A stretch of 64,000 nucleotides of DNA, taken from the NCBI GenBank assembly GCA_020796225.1, contig CM036756.1, positions 54,404,616 to 54,468,615 on the forward strand, in the 5' to 3' direction. This DNA is from Arion vulgaris (taxonomy: Eukaryota > Mollusca > Gastropoda > Stylommatophora > Arionidae). Position 1 is the first letter of the stretch. Each line of letters begins with the position of its first letter. Below the pieces are notes generated by a model that did no database searches, was not told the DNA's origin, and saw nothing but the letters and a program-made list of their open reading frames with translations. A program made the translations under genes and the position numbers. Positions 45,467 to 57,400 of the stretch are shown here, piece after piece.

Positions 45467-48400
45467 GAGCGAGCGAAAAGTAACAATAACTCAGACAGGA
45501 AATAAAATATCCATGTTTAATTGGGGCTGAATTTTGTATGTTTTATTTTTATTTTTTTTTTCCGACCCAGAAGCACTTGAGCTTTTCAGCTCTTCGGCTC
45601 GATGCCATGGACATCGTAACCCTTCGGTTCGGTGCCACGAACACCGTAAATCTGGAGAACCTGTAACTTTTCTGCCAGTCCGCGGAATTGAACCCGCACT
45701 CACAGAGGACTTGTCACCCGTAGTCCAACGCGCTACGAACACGCTGGGCAGGCGGGCATATGTTTGATATAACACTCTACGCTTTTTTGGAATGTTACTA
45801 AATTCCATGAGTCGATGTTTATTTATTGATGAAAAATGTTAATAATACTGATATTCCTTTGCTTTAAACTTAATTTTTAACATAATATAGCCTTGATTTA
45901 GAACGTTGTATTGTTTTTAAAATGAATTATAACACAACACTGAAATGCAGGATCCCGCGACATCTGTGGTATTATTTCCTAAAATTTTTACCTGAGACCA
46001 CCGGCCGTATGTTATCGGAGACCATGGCCAGTCTATGGCAAGGTTAAACAAATATGGTGTAGAATACACTGTGCCCAACTCCTCCTCTTTTCATCTTGAA
46101 GTACTTAGTGAAATTGCTTTTTTCAAATTACTCAACACTCAATGTCCGCATATAATGCTTTAATTATAGGTAGTAGGTGTCTGCATGTTCTATTCTTTGT
46201 GCATGATCACATCGGTTTTGTTTTGTTAGCTTCAGTCCAAGTTTATTTTTTTAAACCACATACTCTAACATTTCTTTAACCGCTGTCTTCCCAGCATTAT
46301 TAACTAAGGCGTCTCGTTGCCATAACTTTAGTCTGCTGCCTGAAACAAGGGATTGTATAAGCTCGATTCATGTCGAATGACAATTGTAGAAGTCATAATT
46401 GTGTTCTGTACGGTGTAGATCGATTGTTATAGTCCCGATGGATTATTATAGATTTTAGCTCACTCAAGCATGACAATTTACGCGCTATCGTCTGCAAATA
46501 CAGAAAGATGCCAACTAAATAACGATTGCACACACAATTGTTCTATTATATTATTACAACTAATTTATGAGATGGCTCGATAGATGTCTAGATAGACATG
46601 ATAGTACTGCAGTATTTAGTAGAGAATACCCTGATAAAACTAAATATACTTCTCGAGTACCGTTATACGTTACATAGGGACTACAAGCAATTTCTCAATA
46701 ACGGTCTATCCTGGGCAACTTGTTTAATCTCTTTTGTGGAATTGAGTCCGAAATTTCTCGCTTCATTCAGTAAAGTTTGTTTCAGGGTTTTCAGATGGCG
46801 CCATTTCTAACACTATATAGGCAATGCTATAGTATTACTGCTGCTGTATTTGTGTAAAACTACCTAGTTTTGAATTCGAAACAAAATTTGTTAATGTTTT
46901 TCAATTATAAATTGAGAGGTTTATTAAAAATATAAATAAAATTTCTACAAATTTGTACCATCCACGAATATTATCGAGGAGGGCCCCTCGCCAGTGATAT
47001 GTAGTTTACATACTGCCGCTGAGATCTTCCTGATTAAGAAAGATCGGTGTACATCATGGGTAGTAACCGGACTAATCACTAGCAAAGTGCAACAATGATG
47101 AGCATACCAATCAATAAATCAACTCGATAAACTTGTTTGATGTGCTAAATTGGCCATATTTATGCGCATAATTGTGTTAAAACAAAACATTCCATGTATG
47201 CACACTTCGTTATGTTGGTGAAACATGTCACACTGACTCGCATCAGAAGAGCATAAGCAGCTTCCACGTGTGCTTATAAGAACATGCATTGCAACAATAT
47301 TTTCCATGTTCAATCTTTGTAGACTGAGATGGCTGTGACACATTCCAAACATGGGGGATGGTTGCATGTTGACAAATATTATGTAAGAATAATTACATAA
47401 GGTCTCGGGGCCACGCTCAAATTCGACATTACAATGTGTTAATCAGTCAAGTGCCATGCCTGCCAGCATAGACCATTACGTCTCACCACAACTCATCACG
47501 ATCCATGGGATTTTCAGCATTCTTTTGTTAAATCACATCTATGTGGTTTCTAGCGATCTTATTAATAGCTCTGCAGTGTCATTGGTAGTGAATTCAAGCA
47601 TAGTATGTTTTTCCTTTACATAAAAGCTGCCTTGGCTTGAGCTATTCTACCCACGTCTGTTTTTATTATCACTACAAACCAATCAGAGCAAACATATTAT
47701 TTTGACTATTTTTCTCTTCTCTTCTTTTTTAAGTTATCAGAACATATATTGGCAGTAAACAGTAGCTATAAGAATAGACAAAAAGATAGGAACTTTCCTG
47801 AAGATCAAAAAGGTGTTGAATTTAGACAAGGATGCGTATTATCACCAGACCTGTTTTCACTGTATTGTGAAAGCATTTTTAGGTCTATAAAGTAGATTGC
47901 TGGAATAGCTGTAGGAGGACATCATAAATAACCTGAGATACGTTGATGATACTGTCTTAATTGCAAGAAATGAAAAGGAGCTCCAGAAATTAGTTGATAA
48001 GGTTGTGACAGAAAGTAACAACAAAGGACTCAGTTTGAATATTAAGAAGACAGAAGTTATGATCATATCAAAAGAGCAGATTTTACCAAAATGCACCATC
48101 ACAGTAAATGGGATTGTTCTAAGACAATTGCAGCAATTTAAATACTTCCGAGTCCTGATAACATCAGATGGCAGATGCCGATCAGAAATAAAGAGCAGAA
48201 TAGGGCAAGCGAAAACATCGTGCCTGAAAATGAGAAGCATCATATGCAGCAAGTCCTTGTCAGTTGAGGTCAGAATGCGAGTTATTCAGTGCTACATAGA
48301 ACTAATACTGACATACGGATGTGAGTCATGGACAATAAACAAACAGATCGAAAAATCTCTGGAAGCCACAGAGATGTGGTTTTACAGAAGAATGATGAGA

Positions 48401-51400
48401 ATTCCATGGACTGCTAAAATCACTAATGTTGAGGTGTTGAATGAGGTCAAGACACAGAGAAAACGTTTTATCAATATAAGAAAGAGGCAGTCATCATTTT
48501 TCGGACATGTGATAAGGAGGAGGAGGTTTAGAACACATTGTAACAACTGGTAAAATCGAGGGTAGATGAGACAGAAGAAGACAGAGAGAGAAAATTTTGG
48601 ATAGCCTGACTTCATGGTACAGTAGAGCGTCAACATCTGAGTTGATAGCAAACACCAAAGATAGAGATTTGTGGAGATCCATGATCGCGTACGCCAGCCG
48701 GCACAGCACCTGATGATGACTGCATTTTCTCCTGATCATTCTTTACTGTCGTTACTTTTCTTGGTTTTCTGCATAGTCTTCAATCAACGTTGGGAGATTC
48801 ATTTGCACATATACCAAAGGTACACGATTGGAACAACATAACTGTGTAGAGGTAGTAACAACTCTATGACAACCAAACACCTGCAACTAAAAATCTACCC
48901 AACCTACAATGATGGCATTCTGTTAGTCTCTGTGGAAAAAGGCTGTAGCGAGCATGGTGGATTTTTTAATGCGTTATCCTGGCACGTTTTCTGTCTGCAA
49001 GATGTCTGCTTCGTCAGTTCTCAGAGCAAGACTCCAGCTCCACCTGCCTCTGGTGAGCTCCTCTCAGTCTTGTGTATTCAGGGCAAGCGCCTTAAAGTCA
49101 TACATTCTTTGTAACAAAGGAAGAGTCACCCCAAATCTCTTTTGGCAGGAGCCAGATCCATATAAAGAATACCCTTTGGAAGATCCGGCCGTCATCCATC
49201 CGGGTCAGGTGATCCATCAATCTTAAACGGGATTGGATAAGGGAACTATACCAGGCAACCAATCATATTTTCTCTACCATACTTCTTCTTCCTCTTCATT
49301 GATCTCTGGTCATGCACTTAGTTTACTGTGTACCACAAACTGGGTCTGGTCATGCACTTAGTTTACTGTGTACCACAAACTGGGTCTGGTCATGCACTTA
49401 GTTTACTGTGTACCACAAACTGGGTCTGGTCATGCACTTAGTTTACTGTGGACCACAAACTGGGTCTGGTCATGCACTTAGTTTACTGTGTACCACAAAC
49501 TAGGTCTAGTCATGCACTTAGTTTACTGTGTACCACAAACTGGGTCTGGTCATGCACTTAGTTTACTGTGGACCACAAACTGGGTCTGGTCATGCGCTTA
49601 GTTTACTGTGGACCACAAACTGGGTCTGGTCATGCACTTAGTTTACTGTGGACTACAAACTGGGTCTAGTCATGCACTTAGTTTACTGTGTACCACAAAC
49701 TGGGTCTGGTCATGCACTTAGTTTACTGTGTACCACAAACTGGGTCTAGTCATGCACTTAGTTTACTGTGTACCACAAACTCGGTCTGGTCATGCACTTA
49801 GTTTACTGTGTACCACAAACTGGGTCTGGTCATGCACTTAGTTTACTGTGTACCACAAATTGGGTCTGGTCATGCACTTAGTTTACTGTGTACCACAAAC
49901 TGGGTCTGGTCATGCGCTTAGTTTACTGTGGACCACAAACTAGGTCTGGTCATGCGCTTAGTTTACTGTGGACCACAAACTGGGTCTGGTCATGCACTAA
50001 GTTTACTGTGGACCACAAACTGGGCAGTCAGCTTCAGGTCTGTCAGGTTTCCCCAAAGCTTAGTTTTTAGGTCAACTGGGTGTGGCCACATGTTGCTTCT
50101 CAGCTCACACAGGAGATGAGTCTTGAAGGACATGCTCCGGTGTCCGCCTGCTGACACTGACAGAGATCAGTTTGACTTATTCCTAGTCTATCTAAGTATA
50201 AATTAAGACATCAGAAAATAAAAATGTATCAAGAAACAACAAATTAAAAGGTTATGGTAGAGGATTTCTCAACTTTCTTATCTCTCAATAAAATTAGGTG
50301 ATACATAACAGTTACTACTAGTGTGGTCTAAAATGAAAATTTAGATATCTTTCGCGTTAATAAATTATCGGGTTGCCATGGAAACGGTAGCCATGTTGGA
50401 TTGTAAACAATGTCGTACGGTCTACAGAGTGAAATAAATAACAATTTCAATTTTTTTTTGACTGCACAGCCTGAATATACCAATATTCTGAGTACCTGAC
50501 AACTTTAAATTGTTCTGTAGCATGTAACTGATCTCTGGGGTGCAACGAATAAGACCTACCCAATTCACGGCCAAAAATAGGACCCATTGGTTAATTAAAA
50601 AATTCATATATATTTATTCGCTTGAGAAAGGTGCATTTTCTATTGGCTAGTCCCTTCCATATTAATAGATACATGTCTGCGCCTAATCTCATATTTATAT
50701 CTTGAAGATTTCTTTCACTGTGGAAAACGTATATTACCCACGTTAACGAAATTTACAAATGGGAGAAAACTGCGTTTTAAAAATGTAATGTGAATTCAGT
50801 CTAAAGTGTCAGGGAAATCGTCTGTTGGAGCATACACTCATTGCCTAGCCTAATTGAATCTAATATATCTGTTAGTACTCAGATCAAGCTTTACAATGAT
50901 ACATGACTCGATTGGGTTAATTGAATGCCATACACTGTATCTAGGGACAAAAGAAAGACAATTGAAGACATTTTCTATAACGAATTTTTAGAGGGTAGGG
51001 CTGTTCAATAATAATTTTGAAGCATTTTTCGGGATCACAAATAAAAACACTTTGCGTAATTTGATTGTAGAGATTCAATACTAACATAATATGATGAATT
51101 TGAAACATCGATATATTTATCATAAAATGACCCAACTGTCAGTAGCATAGTGCCTTAAATGGTTCAGCCACATAAGCAGATTACCAACAGGCAGTGAGTG
51201 CGCCATAGAGAACAATGTTGCTCCGATACAGTGGATACAAAGCAAAAGGCCGGCCACGCAAAAGGTGTACCTCAGAGATAACAGAGGCGACGAAGACACT
51301 ATTTATAAAGCACACACAAAAGCCCGTTCTATAAATCTCTTCTTACCCTGAAGCTGTGAGACAAATCATCACTGGAGAAGAGAAAGAAAGACAAGGTTCA

Positions 51401-54400
51401 TAGAGATGCTCGCTCCCAGTGGCGGCTCGTGGTCATTTTTCGTAATGGGGCCAGACACCAATTTTCGGAAAAATCATGGTTTTTGGACTATTTACTTTTA
51501 TATGTCTATTCCGGGAAGTTATTCCGCTTTCGATTATAGGTGGAGTCGAGCCCCACTGGCCCTTAATGACGAGCCGCCCCTGTTCGCTCCAAGTGTCTCC
51601 TTTTTCGAGCTGATGCTGAAAGTCAAAACAGGATTAGAGAATAGATGTAAGTATGGTCACGTTTTGCCTCCATCATGAAATAAAAACGTTAGGTTAATAT
51701 TCGTAACCTAAAGCTGACTGCTACCGTTGCCAGTCAAAGTAACATGAAAGCCTGTCCCGCAAACAAAGAATAATTTTCCCTACATGTTATGTGATTATCC
51801 TTTGGAACAGTTAATCCCTTTCGAGATTTAAACAATTATGGTCTATTTTCCCCAGGCTTACTCTTGACCTATATACTGTTTGCAAAGACCACTGTTAACG
51901 AATGACGAACTAAACACTAACGACCACCTGGCGCTACTTCCCACGGTTGGAAGGTGACACAAACAAATATCGATACTTCCTGCTTGTTTGTCGTCAGTGA
52001 TAATTGAAACGTGCTTGAAAAGTTAGACGCGCTGAAAAACAATTACACAACTCCTCGACAATATATGAACAGATGCACAAAGAAAGGCGACAGAATGAAT
52101 AACAACAATACTCTATTATCTGCGATAACCTAGAGCAAATTACAGTATGCACATGTATGTGTAGGATACTGACATTGTCGCAATACAACAGAGGTCGTTC
52201 AAACAATTATTTAGACGTACTGAATATATGTGTAGATATGTGATGAGGAATGAATGTTTAGAACACATTGTGACAACCGGTAAAGTCGAAGGTAAGCGAG
52301 ACAGAGAGAACAAATATTGTGGGTAGCCTGACTTCATAGCATGGAAAAGTGTCAACATCTGAGATGATAGCAAACACCAGAGATTTGTGGAGATCCATGA
52401 TCGCACATGATGATGACTCCATTTGACCGTAATCATTCTTTATTGTAGTTACTTTTCTTAGTTTTCTGTATAGACTTCAAGCAACGTTGGGAGATTCATT
52501 TGCACATATACCAAAGATGCACAATTGGAACAACATAACTGTGTTGACCTTTTTCGTATTTACAGGCGGCCATTTGCTTTTTGTCTAGCGTGGGGAGTGA
52601 CTTGTACATTTTGCACAAACCTCCTTTAATAGGCTGCTTTCGTCCAAAGGAAAGACCATATTTTGAAATTAAGAAGAGTTTGCAGGGGATGCCAGAAAGT
52701 GGAATGAAATATACATAACCATCAACTACCTTAGGTCTCTCTCTCCAGATTTGTGATCGAGGTTTAGTATACCTTCTGTATAACTGATGTAACCCACAAG
52801 ACGGTGGTGTTTTTCTATCAGGGATCACTTCCCATTCTTTAACTCTCTTTAGCGCCCCGCCACAGGGCAGTGGGCTTAACAATTACAGATAGTGCCCTCT
52901 CTCTCTCTAGCGCCCCGCCACAGGGCAGTGGGCTTGACGATTACAGATAGTGCCCTCTCTATATATATATATATATAGAATACAATATTTCAGCTTCCAT
53001 GACATGATGTTGTTTCTGATGAACACTTGCTCATAAAGAACATTATATCTCTATAGAACAACACAAGACGACTTCTGTAATATGAGCAGATTATAACACA
53101 TTTGTCATTCTGAACAGGACACAGTGGACTCCTCTGCAGTCACATGTATACAAAATTCATTCGAACAGGACACACTCGACTCCTCCATAGTCAAGTGTAT
53201 ACAAAATGTCTCAGATTATCAGCCACGCCATACAGCTTGTCTTGGACGCTAGTGTAAGTGGGCCACCTCTTTCTTCTCAAGTCTGCATACTGGGGGCAGA
53301 TCTGTAGGATATAATTCCTATGATTTCTTCTTCCCCGTTTGTGCCGACCTCTTCCTGAAGTAAGTTTTGGCCACCCTCGTGATGGTGGGTCTGACATTTT
53401 TACCGCGTGGCTAAATCTCAGAGGCAGATTGGCGACCGTAGAATCCGTTATCCCATTCCGCATTGTGAGGGTTGTTGCACCATGTTATGCGCCTTACGGC
53501 CTGGTGCATCCGTTTTCTGCAAGCATTTGTTTCGGGTTAGCATTCCTAGCGGACACATGCATCCGATTTCAACCAAACCTCCTTAGTCGCCTCTTACGAC
53601 ATGCGTGGCAGGTAACAGTGGTTCTATTCTTTACGTCCCAAATTTGGGCCCTGGTAACCACTCGGGCGACAGGGGTTTAAAGAGAGCAGTAGGCGTTATG
53701 GAGGGCATGATTCATGAAAGACGAGACAGGGAACAAGCAAGAAGATGGTCGACACAGAATATTATAGAAACATTGGACATGACGTTGTGGGAGGTGGAGA
53801 ACTTGCTAGTGATCGAGTATCTTTCAGGCGGACTGTGATACGATCGACGTTCTACAGAAAGCATGATACATGATGAATATACAAAGGACATGCTTTCTGT
53901 CAATAGTTATACAGATAAAATAGTTACAGATACATTTTATTCTATCTATATCCTCTTCATGTATTAGCTGATACACAAGGCATTCACAAGTGATTCCCAT
54001 TTCTACCGACCTGCTGCGTTCTATCCATGATATCCCATAACAGTCCACACTCTTTAATTTTTCTTTCTACCGTGTTTATTAAGATTTCCTTCAGTCTGCT
54101 ACTCCCCATCCTTTCATATGCTGTCCCATCAGTGGAGCCGTCTTTCGTCAAGGAGCTCGGTGGAATTCTACACATATCTACATTTGCTTCTTTCACTGAT
54201 CGTGGTTACTAGTGATATCCAAACTGTCTCCATCTCCTTCTTCCACTGATCGTGGTTGCTAGTGATATCTAAACTGTCTCATCTCCTTCTTCTACTGATC
54301 GTGGTTGCTAGTGAATATCTGGGTCAAACTCCATCTCCCACTGGTCGTGGTTGCTGGTGATATCCAAACTGTCTCCATCTCTTTCTTCTTCCACTGATCG

Positions 54401-57400
54401 TGGTTGCTAGTGATATCCAAACTGTCTACAGCTCCTTCTTCCACTGATCGTGGTTGCTAGTGATATCCAAACTGTCTCCATCTCTTTCTTCCACTGATCG
54501 TGGTTGCTAGTGATATCCAAACTGTCTCCATCTCTTTCTTCCACTGATCGTGGTTGCTAGTGATATCCAAACTGTCTCCATCTCTTTCTTCCACTGATCG
54601 TGGTTGCTAGTGATATCCAAACTGTCTCCATCTCTTTCTTCCACTGATCGTGATTGTTAGTGATATCCAAACTGTCTCCATCTCTTTCTTCTTCCACTGA
54701 TCGTGGTTGCTAGTGATATCCAAACTGTCTCCATCTCTTTCTTCCACTGATCGTGGTTGCTAGTGATATCCAAACTGTCTCCATCTCTTTCTTCTTCCAC
54801 TGATCGTGGTTGCTAGTGATATCCAAACTGTCTCCATCTCTTTCTTCTTCCACTGATCGTGGTTGCTAGTGATATCCAAACTGTCTACAGCTCCTTCTTC
54901 CACTGATCGTGGTTGCTAGTGATATCCAAACTGTCTCCGTCTCCTTCTTCCACTGATCGTGGTTGCTAGTGATATCGGTAACGCTGAGTAGGAAATAAAT
55001 AATTTTTTTTAAAACCGCAGTAAAGTGAATAGCAAGGCAAGAAGGAGATCGTCCTGGAATTTGAAAGTAAAGAGAAATAAGGAAAGGACAACTCACGTAT
55101 AACATAATTGTAAACATATATTAAGCGAATAGGAAGATCTAGATAGGACGGACGTTCAACCTGCTGCCTTGCAGGTCGGCTGGGGACAACCAAAGGCTGA
55201 CGGAGAGCGAACCCATTAAACGCTGGCTAAAACCGGACAGATCACCGAAGGATAAACACCAGAGCTCTAAATGGCGCTGAAGATGTGACGAAGCCCACCC
55301 ATGTTAAGGCTGCACGAATCAGATTTCCACATGAATTACATTTATGGGGAAATCTGGTACATCAGTTTAAGGGTGATCGCGCGCGAGAGAGAGAGAGTGA
55401 GAGAGATAGGACGTCACAAAACACACAAGAATGACGTACGTTTACTTTCGGACTTGTACGTCAGAGAGAACTAAAAGTATTATTACATGTATTATAATAC
55501 GGTATTTTGACAAAGTTACATTATACAATATTTTGACAAAGTTACATTATACAATATTTTGATTAAAATACCGACCGTGTGGTCCCGGGGCCCGAAACGG
55601 AAACAAAGAATAGTACCACTGAGACTTACAAGGCATGTCGTAAGAGGTGACTGATGTAGGACCTAAGGAAGCTACCCTAGTAAATAAAAAGCATAGCAGA
55701 AAAGGGATGTACTAGCTTACTTGTAGGCGCATAACTGGCACAACATACAATCGCTCGTAGGCTCAGATCACATACAAATCACACAGAGTGGTTAACAAGT
55801 GGTCGATATGAAGCGTACGATGAAGAAGATTAAAATAGACGTATTAAGAAATTATAAGGATTCTCCGAAAGGAGTTAATTCTTATTTTTCATGTTTGTTG
55901 GCCTACACGCTCTGATATAACCAATAAAAGGTTCGCCTTAGGTTGAAAGGGCGTGCCTCGGCTTAAAGAGGCTTAATCCCCTACTTAACAAACAAACAAA
56001 CATTATAAGAAAATTTAGAACGGAGTCGACAAGCCTTGGAGCAATTATATTATTTACCCAAATTGTACTTTCGATATGTATAACTTAATATACTGCTTGT
56101 CATTGCTTGATACGCGTATTATTACCATAACATGTCCCATTGCTGCACATTTTGTTGACGTCTTTCCAACCCAGTTGATATCGTTCGCTTCGTTCTTTAT
56201 TGATATATCCATATATTTATTTGATTGCTTTTGTGATGTGGTCACAGATTGTGCTGTTGTATTTTACGTTACAGCCTTCTGAGAGTCGTAATAGTTAAGT
56301 GGTTAGTTCACTTACTTCGCACGTACGTGGTCCGAGGATCATATTCTCTTGTTTGAGTCGACTTTTTTACCACCGTAACGGATCTCAGGTCGACCTAGCT
56401 TTAACTAAGTGCGATAGAGACATCAGACATAAAGTTGAACCACGCCACGTTGACTACATCTACCACCGTGACATCAGACATAAAGTTGAACGACGCCATG
56501 TTGACCACATCTCCCACCGTGACATCAGACATAAAGTTGAACCACGCCATGTTGACCACATCTCACACCGTGACATCAGACATAAAGTTGAACCACGCCA
56601 TGTTGACCACATCTCCCACCGTGACATCAGACATAAAGTTGAACGACGCCATGTTGACCACATCTCCCACCGTGACATCAGACATAAAGTTGAACCACGC
56701 CATGTTGACTACATCTCCCACCGTGACATCAGACATAAAGTTGAACGACGCCATGTTGACCACATCTCCCACCGTGACATCAGACATAAAGTTGAACCAC
56801 GCCATGTTGACTACATCTCCCACCGTGACATCAGACATAAAGTTGAACCACGCCATGTTGACTACATCTCCCACCGTGACATCAGACATAAAGTTGAACC
56901 ACGCCATGTTGACCACATCTCCCACCGTGACATCAGACATAAAGTTGAACCACGCCATGTTGACTACATCTCCCACCGTGACATCAGACATAAAGTTGAA
57001 CCACGCCAGTTGACACATCTCCACCGTGACATCAGACATAAAGTTGAACCACGCCATGTTGACTACATCTCCCACCGTGACATCAGACATAAAGTTGAAC
57101 CACGCCATGTTGACTACATCTCCCACCGTGACATCAGACATAAAGTTGAACCACGCCATGTTGACCACATCTCCCACCGTGACATCAGACATAAAGTTGA
57201 ACCACGCCATGTTGACTACATCTCCCACCGTGACATCAGACATAAAGTTGAACGACGCCATGTTGACCACATCTCCCACCGTGACATCAGACATAAAGTT
57301 GAACGACGCCATGTTGACCACATCTCCCACCGTGACATCAGACATAAAGTTGAACGACGCCATGTTGACTACATCTCCCACCGTGACATCAGACATAAAG

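Noticed and set aside
45660..45765. True tRNA gene on the minus strand
   Set aside because: A and B boxes are good, but the head joins a SINE body with a poly(A) tail, and a second copy exists at 0.82-1.0 kb with a target duplication.
45770..47725. Hidden host exons in the longest unique stretch
   Set aside because: Several ORFs of 60-82 codons, but none with a protein-like composition or matching splice borders.
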